This document shows, piece by piece, positions 12,901-25,700 of a stretch of 64,000 nt of DNA (position 1 is its first letter; every line of letters starts with the position of its first letter). The position numbers and the translations under genes are program-made. Under the pieces are notes generated by a model that saw nothing but the letters and a program-made list of their open reading frames with translations, did no database searches and was not told where the DNA came from. Source of the DNA: Liolophura sinensis (Eukaryota > Mollusca > Polyplacophora > Chitonida > Chitonidae); contig NC_088304.1 in the NCBI RefSeq assembly GCF_032854445.1, forward strand, positions 15,353,850-15,417,849, given 5' to 3'.

Positions 12901-15900
12901 AATGATCATAGAATGTTCAGTGAACAAGGAACAGGTTTTTCAGTTAAGTTTCTTTCTCTTTAAATGTTGCATAGGGGGTAATTTGCTTTTGTCAAAAGAA
13001 AAAAAAGGAGGTCCTTTATTTCATTTAGTTCTTTCACGAGTACATGTTACTGGCTACTTTTCCAGGATATAAGTTTGGTACTGAAAACATAGTGAAAATC
13101 TTAGCTGTAATATCTAAGATGATGCTGCATTTGTTGAGTTCACCAGATTCTGACGTCCACAAAATGTAGTGTTAACCATTTTAGACTAGCTGGTCAATAC
13201 AACGTAATAATGTGTGTAAATCCACAACATTAAAAACCTGAAAACACCTGAAGAAACATGACAGTACTGTCATGGCACACAAGTAAGCTTGTTAAGTGTA
13301 TTCAGCTAACTGTTGGCACTAAGGCAATCAAGGTATGATGATGAGTGTGGAGACGTGGTGAGTCGATCAAGGTGTTGTGATGAGTGTGGAGAAGTGATGA
13401 TTCAATCAAGGTCTGGTGATGAGTGTGGAGAAGTGGCGAGTCGATCAAGGTGTGGTAATGAGTGTGGAGAAGTTGCGAGTCGATCAAGGTATGGTGATGA
13501 GTGTGGAGAAGTGATGAGTCGATCAAGGTGTGGTGATGAGTGCGGAGAATAGAGGAGTCGATCAAGGTGTGGTGATGAGTGTGGAGAAGTGTTGAGTCAA
13601 TCAAGGTATGGTAATGACTGTGGAGAATTGAAGAGTCGATCAAGGTGTGGTGATGAGTGTGGTGACGTGGCGAGTTGATCAAGGTGTGGTGATGAGTGTG
13701 GAGAGTGGATCAGGGCATGGTGATGAGTGGTGGAGAAGTGGTGAGTCGGTGCCTGGTTAGACTTATGTGTTTTCTTGGGTTGGGCCTATACAGTGCACAT
13801 CTATGTACAAGTTGAGGTTTAGAGTTTCATTTCATTGTACGCGTAGTTTCTTGTGCTCAAGGTTAGAGGTAAACTACATGTACATTTTTCCTAATGGCTG
13901 GGTTACATATTTGTTCTCATAAATCCATAAAAAGAAAACGGACTTGTTTAAATTGCTTACATAGTTGGCAAACCACAGTTTTCTACTGCTTCATTGACTG
14001 TCATAGCTTTTAGAACTGTATACTTAGGAAATACCAGTACATGTACCTGTTTCTTTGTGATAATTTTTTTCACTTCTCCTGTTTTAGTGCATGCATTTGT
14101 CAGATGTACAGATAAGATCTTGTAATAACTACATGTACCTTTTTGCTCGCATTTACATTCTCAGATATTTTGAGATGGCCCCTTGTGTACAATAGGTAAT
14201 ACTATCTGCCTGTGACAATAAAAGAAATGGGTCAGTAATGACTACAGGTAACAATGTACGGGGAACAGGTATTTGCCCCCACAATTGAGCCAATTGCCTT
14301 AGGGGTATCAGATCACTGCGGTACATTCTAAACAATTCGGGGTGTAACATATCACGAGTAAGGAGCGATAGGCTCTCGGAAGTGCAGATCTTCACCTGTC
14401 AGGCTGTAAGCTGGCTTTGAACGTGGGTAATTAAGGGATTAACTGTTCCACACTGGGGTACATTTTCACACCTGTGATATCGCACAGTTGTAAAATTCAC
14501 GTGTTTTATTATGACCTCTATTATGTCGTATAAGTGAAATATGCTTGAGTATGGTGTAAAACGCCAATCAGATAAATAAACTGCCTGTACAAGACTGTAT
14601 AAACATAAGCAAAGTTAAAGAATTTGAAGTGACTTTCGTGAAAACTCACCTTAAATGTGGTTTCTTATAAGTTTTCATCAATGACAACTTGGATTAATAA
14701 TGACATGTAAAGGCCCATAAAATGTGGGCTATGTGTCAGCAGGCTATTAAACTTACATGTAATGTCAGTTTTAGAGCAGAAAAGGTAAACTTTTAGAGGA
14801 TATACGGTATTTTCTGTCTGTTGGGCCATTTCATTTATGGATTAGCTAAGTCTGAACAAGTGTGCAGTCATCAAGTCTGGTAGGAATTTGGGAGGATACA
14901 TGTCAGTATTGGTGTGTAATTTATCCCTGTCTAGTCTCTAATCAGCTTCGTACGTGGTCAGCCAGCTGCCTTAGGTATTAACCCAGAGATATTGATATAA
15001 TATACCTGTACATGAACACAAGTGTGATTTAATACATTTGTCAGTGTATGTATGCCCCCCAGCAGAGTCATGTACATGTTACCTTGTGGGGTTTTAAATT
15101 AATTAGTATCTTTGGAGAGATAAGATAAAAAAAAATTAATTTGCTGAGAATTAATAAGTTTGAAGGTTATGTCAAGGTCATCAGATGCTGTTTCTCTCAT
15201 GTTCATTGTATATGTGTAAGTTCTCATATGAAAGGAAGAATTCACCTTTCGAAACATTGAAATGTGTGTCAGGTTTTCTTCCAACATGCACATATAATAT
15301 GCAACTGATAAAATTGTTTTAATTTAAGAATCCTGATTATCAGAACTAGGAGATTTGATTCACTCCCCCAAAATTTTTAAAAGTGCAATTCTTGGTGTTT
15401 TTCCACTAAATCCCCTTGCCTGAAGAAATTAAAAAAAAAAAAAATCTGTGATAGTGAATATACGAACATTTAAGATCAACTTGTTTCATTCTTATTTGGA
15501 GGGCACAAATGACTTACAGTTTTGTCTGAATCCTACGATATTACTGGCTCTGATGTCATGCCTGGTTAATTCAGCAGTCCCAAACTTGCAAATGAACAAT
15601 CAGCAAAATAGTCATGTATTTGACATGGATATCAGGCCTAGAGCTTGTACGTGTAGTTGGAATTGCATATTCATGTACAGTATCTGTTTCTGTCATCAAC
15701 CTTGCCAGCTTCAGGTCACCAAGGTCAATGTCTTGACCCCCCAGCGGTCAGAGGTTAATGAGGTCAAGGGGTAGCAAGGTCACTTCGTGTTTGTGACAAA
15801 ACCTGCCTAGGGTGACCTTTTGGGCTGTTGATCAGCGCTTCGCCTGAGGAGAACATTGTCAGCATGGCATAGGTCTTAGCACTGTCAGGTCTGACCCTAC

Positions 15901-17063
15901 CCCAACAGATTGTTACATAGAGCTGTCGGGGGAATTTGTACATGTACCTAAACTTGAGACGGGGCGTGTGAAGTGACATTGTCACCCAGAAATTGGTGCT
16001 TGCATTCTTACTTTAAGTCTCTTACTTTACAGTAGACGTATGTTTACATTCGCTTTCTAAATAACTGTACGTGTAGGCATGGTGATCTTGTGCGATGCAG
16101 AAATATGTATTAAAGCATGAATGTGCAGCTGTTTTTCATGCTAAATCTTAGACATGTGCATGTACACCTGTACTAATTACTTGGGGGTAGGAGTCTTAAG
16201 GTTACTTCAGTTGGTCAGCAGTTGAACTACACGTATACAGGTGCAGTATCTTTATAACAAGATGGGGTCTCCGTGGCTCAGTTGGTTACCGCGCTAACGC
16301 AGCGTAATGACCCAGGAGTCTCTCACCAATGCGGTCTCTGTGAGTTCAAGTCCAGCTCATGCTGGCTTCCTCTCCAGTCGTATGTGGGAAGGTCTGTCAG
16401 CAACCTGTGGATGGTCGTGGGTTTCTCCCGGGCTTTGCCTGGTTTCCACCCACCATAATGCTGGCCGCCGTCGTATAAGTGAAATATTCTTGAGTACGGC
16501 GTAAAACACCAATCAAATAAAGAAATAAATAAATAAATAATTATAATGAGATAAACCCTGAGAGCTCGCTTCTTTTCGCTTAACTACGTGTAGATACATG
16601 TAGTTCTTCATGTAATCGTGCATGGAAATATTTTGTTTACTTTACCGATAAGACTAGAATTCCAACTTGCTTGTGCATGGTACATACATGTAGTTCATAC
16701 AGTGTAATCCAAAATGGTTACTACTGTACCTCGTGCATTCTTTGAGCCTTTGTCAAATATCATTGTTGTTCTAACGTAAAACCTCGCCTGACAGAGGGGA
16801 AGGGTTGTTGTGAAGAACATGTCAAGAGATTGCCGTGAAGGTTTCATTGTTTGAATTGTCATGCTGGTCCCATGATAAATGATCCATTGAGGAGATCATT
16901 CTTTCTGCGAGTTGTTCGATCACGCTCAGTCTGTGGTCAGATCATGTGGCCTGGTTGCCTGAAGGCTTCACGCGTCAATGGTCACAGCTACACAGGTTGT
17001 GTACTTTTCCGTTACGAAAATCGTTTTCTTCCTGTCCCCATGTTGCATGTAACAAGTACAGTT

Positions 17064-17102
<39 letters not shown>

Positions 17103-19702
17103 ACTTTATACACTCTATACATGTATATAGGATGTATATGTATATATATGTATATGTAAATTTGTCTCAAGCATTTGAGTAAAATTAAATGATCGTTTCA
17201 TGCACATAACCATGTGGTTGATTTCTACGGCCTCACAAATTGCACATTGTGCAAATTTTCATAACAATGCACTGTATAAAGAAAACTGACTCAGTGACAT
17301 TGACTTTCGGGTTTGTCAGATTCTCATTTCTATATGTATGAATCATGAAATCATTCAATTAATTAATAAATCTTTCTTGTAGGCTTATGATAGGTACCTA
17401 GTACAAAATTAAAAACAACCGTGGCAGCCTGTAGTGTAGTAGTTGGTACGACATTTATACTGGCTGTATGTTGGATTGACTGGGGCCTGTTTCACAAGGC
17501 ACGTTTATCTCTGATTGATTGATTATAGCTTTAGTAATGCTTCTCTGCAATATTCCAGCCGTGTCGTTGTGAGAACGTGTTTAAAACGGCTGGCAGTGAA
17601 GGGTTTTTGATATGATAATGAGAACATTCAAAATAAAAACAAAAATAGATAGACATGTATAAAACCAGTTAAGGAGAGCCAAGCCTTGGTTAAGGCTAGA
17701 AAAATGAAGCATACTTCTGTAAAAATCATACACTGTATGTACATGTACATGTACAAAATATGTATTTGTGTACAAAACATGTAACGTGGGTATTTGTGTA
17801 CAAAACATGTACTGTGGGTATTTGTGTACAAAGCCTATATATATTTGTATATATGACATGATTTTCTGAAGTGGCTACTTTTACATGCTTTTGTGTCCTT
17901 GGTTCACAATTGTTGATGTATCATTTTGAACCCTTAGTAAACAGAACAGTTAATATTGATATGGTGTAATAATGGGGGTTCAGTCAACGGATCACTCAAT
18001 ATCTACCTGTACCATATGTCCACAGGCTAAGAGTGAAGATGAAGTGTTATCTGAGAAGGCATGGCTGGATGCTGAACAGGTGTGGCTGGTTCATAAAGGT
18101 GGGTTTGCCGGGGCTCGTCTCCTCAAATCTAACACCAGCATGTCACCCATCCCCGAGGGGCGCGTCAAAATCAAGCTGGAGCAAAATGGTGAAGTCCTCG
18201 AAGTCGATGAAGATGACATCGAAAAGGTAAGCAGTATGGTTGAGAGAGAACTGTAAGGTTTAGCAGTGCAGGGAATTTGTAGATTTCCCCCACCCTCACT
18301 GCTGGTGATCCCTGGGGATAATAAGTTGTTGATATGTCTCTGGGGGTGGCTGTTTGTGCGGTAATAATAATTATAACTTGTCTTCCACAGGTGTGGTGTG
18401 AGTATACATGTATATCTGTATGTCACATATGGGAAAGTGCGTCAGTAACTTGCTCAAGTTGGGTGGTTTACCCAAGGCACTCTAGTTTCCTCCAGCCGTA
18501 TTATAAATGGACTGCCATTGTACAGTTGATATTCTTGACTATGGGAGAAACAAATAAATGTGTAAAATATGGTACATGTAGAATTTATTTATGTAAAAAG
18601 TGCATCTTTCATCATGATGGTTTATTTCCTACTGCCTCAATTAACTGTCATTGAAAAAATATAAAGGCACAAATATTTGATTATCAGTCTCTGTATATTA
18701 TCAACGGCTGTGATATTCATACCAGTATTTTTAAACAATATGTAATGTTATGGGAGTCAGTGATCAAATTATCCACCAGTTTTGGAGTTGTAAAGTTATA
18801 TACTAAGAATTCAGATTACATTTAACTTGATGAGTCTTGGCTTTTGCCTGTGAAGTACATACACTTGTAAATCCTGATGTTTCAATATCATCTACTCCAG
18901 ATAAATCCAGATAAATCCAGATCTGAATCTCAGTGGTCCCTGCTCTTTCATGTTTTAGGTCATCAGTAGAGGTTTTTTTTTCTAGTGATTTTAAGTTACC
19001 AGTAAATAACCACTGTACATTTACAATTGCTTATGTCAATAACTGTTGTTTTTATCGATGCATTTTTTTCTTTCCGTCTTTGATTTCTCATCCATGTTAA
19101 TAACTACAATTCTCTGAGTTGAGCCATATGGATTGAACAGCTTGAATGATCTGATAATGTTCACTAACAAAAGAAGCAGAAAACTCACTGATGATGTTGT
19201 TGTTGTTGTTGTTGTTGCTGCTGCAGGCAAACCCACCTCAGTTTGACAAGTCAGAGGACCTGGCCGCCCTGAGGTACCTGAATGAGTCCAGCGTCCTGCA
19301 CACCCTCCGTCAGCGCTTTGGTACCTCTCTCATCCACACTTACGCCGGCACATCCTTACTGGTCATCAACCCCACCAACCCACTGTCCATCTACTCAGAA
19401 AAGGTCGGTATTAGTTCATATTACAAGGCCAGATATAAGGCCACATTTATACCCTTTTGGAGCAGCCTTAATTGCAGTATACCCTAAAAAAAAGCCCATC
19501 ATGGGGAGGACAAAATTTGGAGGTCTGCCCTTTGAGGCCATAGGCTTGAAGACAGCTCTAAATGTTCTTTAGAAAACTAGATCTTTGGCATGTTAATTCA
19601 GTGATGCAGCACTATATTGGAACAGTGTCCTAGCCATTGAAGTGTCTATTTCATGTAACAATGTGTTCTAAGTGTTTCACAAATTGTACTGGGTGTATAT
19701 GT

Positions 19703-19760
<58 letters not shown>

Positions 19761-22700
19761 GTATGTATATATAAGGAATGTTCAGGTTGTGTTTTGTCAA
19801 CTGTTCACGTTGTGGGTGTCACCCCAAATAAGTCATCTCTAGGGTTGGAACTACAGATGCAAAACAGGGTCTCGTTGAGTTTACGCTTGTTGTAGTATTA
19901 CGTGGGGATGACATTACTTCAGTTTGTGCAGCATTTTTTTCCCACTATGTGTATAGATCGTTATACCTAGCCTTTAAAAGACTCCCTTCATCTTTATGTT
20001 TGACCACTTTTGTACATGTATAAATTATTGAGAAAAGGAAAACAGCTAATGATGTGATTAAATATTACCAGTAAAAACCTCTTTTTCAATGGAACAGGTC
20101 ATTCAGATGTTCAAGGGTTGTAAGCAGGAGGACCTTCCACCTCATGTGTATGCCTCAGCTCAGATTGCATATAGAGAGATGCTGAGCTCGCGACGGGACC
20201 AGTCCATTGTCCTTATGGGGAGGAGTGGTAGTGGCAAGACCACCAACCTCAAACATGTGCTGAATTACCTGACAGTGGCAGCAGGGACTGTCGGAAATGT
20301 CTTCACAGGTAGATCACAAAATGTTCAGTTTCATATTAATTGCATGAATAAAAATAGCACATATGTATGTGTTGGAAAGTAGACTGATTATCTGTCACAC
20401 TAATATTCATGGTTTTCTAACCAGTAAACACAATCAAGCATTTGAAATCTCGCTATCATATAATATAAAATCGCTAAGGGCACTGGGATGGCCAAGTGAT
20501 TAAAACTCCAGCTTAACATTAGTTCAGCAAACCTCATGCTACTGTACATCTAGTGTAAGAGAAGAGACAAAGTATTTTGAATATAACAACAACATGCCTT
20601 TCAATTTTGATTGCGTGGTGTCAGTATGGAGTGACCAAATGAAGGTGTCATGGATGGTGTTTCTGGCCTATTATTTTAGTGAGGCAGCACTTGACATGTC
20701 ATTGCTAGGTCAGGCAGTTACAATTATACATAATAGTACATGTAATTTTTGTACTTTTACAGTTAGTAAGCTGAATGCCATCAACACTCTCCTGGAAGCC
20801 TTTGGGAATAGCAGGACCATCCTGAACACAAATGCCAGCAGGTTCACACAAGTTACCTCCCTTGATTTTGATCATGCCGGCCAGATTGTTTCTGCCTCTA
20901 TACAGGTAATTTATGTTATAATTTAGATGTAAGAATTTGCCATTATTAAATACCTATGACAAAAAGGTAAAGCTAGTTAGAAAATATTAATCGGAAAAGT
21001 CCCTGGTGTAGCAGGTAGTTACAAAATTGAATATCGGAGTTTCGAGTTCGAAAATATTTTTGACTAATCTTTCGATTAGAAACTTCTCAAGTTCACAAAC
21101 GTTTAGCTCCCCAATTTTCTCTATTGTATTGTACTCTGAATAACTTTTTGTAAAACTTTTTTTCAGATGCCCATATTAGAGTAAATATAATCAGTAATAG
21201 TTGCCTAACATTTATGACAGATCTCATGAAACAGTAGGACTTTTTCTTATCTTTGGCTGTAATAAAGAGTTTCAATTCAAAACTCCCCTATCCTGTTTTA
21301 TTATCCTTCCTGTGAGCAAGGATATCTCTATTACATGTACCTGTGTATTTATGCTAGAATCTGACTCTCATTGTGTAAGTGAAATATTTTTGAGTATACA
21401 CCACTCATCCAATCTATTATTGAACTGTGTCTACTAATCTGTGTACAAAGGCCTTGATGTTTGAGAAAAGTCGTCTGGTGAGGAGACCAGAGGGAGAGCC
21501 GACATTCCATGTGTTTTATCAGCTTCTGGCGGGGGTTGACTCTGAACTCAGGTGAGATATGTACATTCATTTTTCTGTGGTTTTGACAGATAAGAGGCTG
21601 AATTTGAGTGCAGTTTGCCTTCCAGCATAATGCTGGCCGTCATATAAGTGAAATATTCTTGAGTAAAACACCAATCAAATAAATAAACTGAATGCAATTT
21701 GTGCACCTTAGTCATTATAGTGAGGTAACAATACCTTTAAACGTGAATGTCATCATATATTATCCAGTATTAAATTTACATCAAACAAGTAAATATATGT
21801 TCGATTTGCAAGGAGGCCTCCGTGGCTCAGTTGGTTAGCGCGCTGGCGCAGCCTAATGACCCATGATGTGTCTCTCACCAATGCGGAAGATCTGCCAGCA
21901 ACCTGCAGTTGGTCATGGGTTTCCCCCGGGCTGTGCCTGGTTTCCACCCACCATAATGCTGGCCGCCGTCATATAAGTGAAATGTTCTTGAGTATGGTGT
22001 AAAACACCAATCAAATAAATAAATATATAAATCGATTTGCATGTATGCCCTCTTATACTAGTTCAGTTACAATCAGTTGTTTGGCCAAATTATGTTTTTT
22101 TTTATCTGCATACAAGTGTTTAGGTTAACATGATTCAAAAGGGTGATGTTTTCATTTATACATTTGTTTAAGTTTCCATAGAGAGATTGGTTCTTTGTCT
22201 TATTGTGTGTGACCTTCTCTCCCTCCACAGAAAAGAGCTTCAGTTGACGGTACTGAATGAGCCCAACATCTTCATGACTCCATTACAACGAGTAAGTACA
22301 AATACTTCACACATAAATGGCATGTAGCTCCGCTTGTGAAAGGAACATCAACATTGTCCCCATTTTTTCCCCATCACTAAAGCTATTTAAGACACAATCG
22401 CTTGGCTCAAATCAGCTGTTTTTATGTGGTCTTACATAAAGTTTTCATGGCGATAACTTGAAGCTGAATTCTACGAATATGGACATACAGGCTGAGGTCT
22501 CTGGTGGTGACGATGTGTGTATCAGATGGAAAGTATGCCAATATTTTGCCTGAGGCTGATGGTTCACCCACGGGCCTATGGGTTTCACCCGCCCATAAAT
22601 CTGATCACTGTTGTATAAGTAAAACATTACTCAGTATTTCTTGAAGTTAGACAACATACAAGCAAATGCCTTAAATGACCGTAAATTTCGTCCAGGACTA

Positions 22701-25700
22701 TAAACTTGCCCATATTTCTTGATTTTAAGAATTCTGTTGATTTTAGAAAGGTGTTTTAAGGTTTGCTTTTTAACATGGGATGATATTCTATGGAAAAAAA
22801 AATGTAAGATTCAGAATGAAAAATAATATTTCGTGGCTTCTGTTTGCTTATAAAAATGCTCACTTTTAGGTCATTTAGGGTAAATAAATAAACCCTGCTT
22901 AACATTCATTTTTTTTCTCAAATGTTTAAGTTTATAATGAATTTCTTTTTTTTTGTCTTGTTAGAATGAAGATCGTCAGAAGGCTGCAGCTCAGTGGGCT
23001 AAAATCCAGAATGCGTTTGACACGCTGAACTTCACAGACATGGAATCTAAGGCAATCTTCTCCGTGCTGGCTGCTATCTATCATTTAGGGGTTGCTAGTG
23101 CTGTCAAGGGTAAGAGTTGTCTTCCTTGTTACAGACCGTTAAGTAGTTAGCATCTGTACATAAACGTAGATGTAAGTGTATGTGAATCCGTGGTCAATCA
23201 AAGTAAGCAACTGAAAGATAAAAAAATGCTTTATTCCACGATTCTGATGAACAGTGGTAATATCAGATATCATACGCCATTTCTAAATGAGCAGTTTCGC
23301 AGATAACCTTTAAGTTATAACCCAGAGGTCGGTGGTTTACTCTGAGCAGTCTTTTCCCCCTTGCATAAACTTGATCACTGTCATTGAGTGAAAAATTCTT
23401 ACGCATGTCTTAAAAGCTAAGCAACTAAATGAAGATAATCATTTATCCTTTTTAGGTATCTAACAGCTAAATCAATAGTGTGACCTTGTTATGTACATGG
23501 ATCTCTCTCTCTCTCTCAGGTAATAATAACAAGTCTCAGTTTGCTCGGCCAGCGTCTGCCCAGAGGGCAGCAGCTCTATTAGGGACCAGTGTAGAGGAGA
23601 TGGCCCGCATGATCTTTATCCCCAGCATGGGTGGCACACTTACTCGCAACCAGTCCTTCAGGTGAGCTTCACTGTACGAGTGATCGATTGCTCGGTGCGC
23701 CTTGAGTATAGGTACATAAGAGATGTGAATGAAATTAGTTGAAAAATGATGATTAGGCATATTTCACCTTGTAGTTTTATTGTTTTGTGCTGGAGAAAAA
23801 TTCCTTTCAGTTTGTTTATTAATTAGTTTTAAAGGAAGTCGTGTGTTTTGTGACAAGATCATTGTCCCAAGTATAACTCAAATTTACATGAATGTTGGTG
23901 CTTATTTTAGGTCTAGTCCCGGAGACAGGTCAGGAGGAGATAACTCTTCAGCTGTGGAGTGCCTGGAGGGATTTGTTATAGGCCTTTATAGTGATGTATT
24001 CAATGCTGTTGTCTCCCTCATTAATAGGTAGGTCTACAGTGTTTTATCTTCCCTGGATTGGCACTTTGTTAAATAAGCAATGGTGAGTGCATTTCATGAT
24101 CAGTTTTTCATCTTCTCGGAAATCTGTTTTCCAAGGTACCACGACATCAATTAATTTGATTAATGTGAGTGCTGTGAAGCTTGAATTGCACATGGGTATT
24201 TGTTACAACATTAGCAAAATTGGAATCCTCACAGTTGATGCGAGTTCATTTCAGCAGTTGTGTGGATTGCATGTCATTAACATGTGAATTTGGGGCCTCC
24301 GTGGCTCAGTTGGTTAGCGCGCTAGCGCAGCGTAATGACCCAGGAGTCTCTCACCAATGCAGTCGCTGTGAGTTCAAGTCCAGCTCATGCTGGCTTCCTC
24401 TCCGGCTGTACGTGGGAAGGTCTGGCAGCAACCTGTGGATGGTCGTGGGTTTCCCCCGGGGCTCTGCCCGGTTTCCACCCACCATAATGCTGGCCGCTGT
24501 CGTATAAGTGAAATATTCTTGAGTACAGTGTAAAACACCAATCAAAAAAAAAAAAAAAAAAAAAAACGTGAATTGTCAGTCCAATAACTGATTGTCATTT
24601 GGTTCCTCAGGATGTAAGAAATCTATTAAAATGGGCCAAAAGCTCACGAATTGATGTGTATTTCATACCTTTTGGGTGGAATTTCAGATTACAATAAGTG
24701 ACCTATAATTTCAGTTTTTGTCACCCAGCTGTTCATTGTGCCGTGTGAAGTGCAGTATGAAAGATGGTTGGCCGGTGAAAAAAAATCGTGTGCACTTTTA
24801 TCTGATTGCTATAAATCATGTTTTATTTCTTTCAGTATTTCTTCAACTCAGAACAGCAGGGTGATTGGTAGGACAAAGATTTCATGAAATTTTTGGTGAC
24901 TTACTGTATACCTTTTCTAGTTCTGTCACTTCTAAATGTTCACCATTGATGTGATCTGTATGTTAATACCTTCATTCTGCTGTTGTTGTTGTTGTAAGGT
25001 CGCTGTCGTCTAACTACCGCTCCCTGACCTCCCTCACCCTTCTGGACATGCCGGGCTTCCAGAACCCCTCGTCCTGCGGTCGTAGTGGGGGCGCCACTTT
25101 CGAGGACCTATGTTACAACTACTCACAGGAGCGGCTGCAGCTGCTATTCCATGATCTGACCTTCACCAGTCAGCAGGACAGGTATTCACAGGTGAGAACG
25201 CTTGGTCTGGCTTTCGTGGCAATTCTCGATTTTCCAAAGAAATAATCAGTATTAGGGAGGCGGAATACTTATTAATCGTGTGATATGCCACTAGTGTGAT
25301 GCGGGACCTGGAGCCATTGTGATCTCAAAAAATGACAACAGTGTTATTATGTAATATTTATCTATCTACTTAATTTGTGTTTTATGCCACACTCAAGAAT
25401 ATTTACAATGTAATAAGGTAATAATTTCTGTTGTAATGTCAGCTCAGTCTTAATGTGACGTCATGATGATGAGCTGTGGAATGGACAGCTAAAATGGCTT
25501 CGAGGCTGCTGCTGACAGGCGTTTGACAGGTCTTCCACTGGTATTTAGTTGATTACTGATCAAGCAGATCTGACCACCATCCCTTGTGTTTGCACTCTCT
25601 CTCCAGCAATATAAATTGGGCATACTGTGTGATTTCTTCAGCCCACAAGCCTGACTCTATGACATCTTTTCACTGAAAGACTCTTCATTGCCGAATATTC

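Larger units (their letters stand above)
9908..18025. other. Intron 1 of the short isoform
   Basis: An 8.1-kb intron, or alternative-promoter region of the long isoform. It contains a perfect 31-bp hairpin (10062-10128), three tandem arrays (11545-11850, 11860-12405, 13324-13750), an AGGTCA-rich patch (15715-15825), one full SINE (16264-16531) and a 27-bp triplicate near 17750. No exon recognised. Confidence 0.75.

Noticed and set aside
24836-24867. Possible micro-exon after a good TTTCTTTCAG, reading [11 protein letters not shown]
   Set aside because: Neither possible donor leaves the phase needed by exon 11, whereas exon 10 to exon 11 joins directly in phase ([11 protein letters not shown]).
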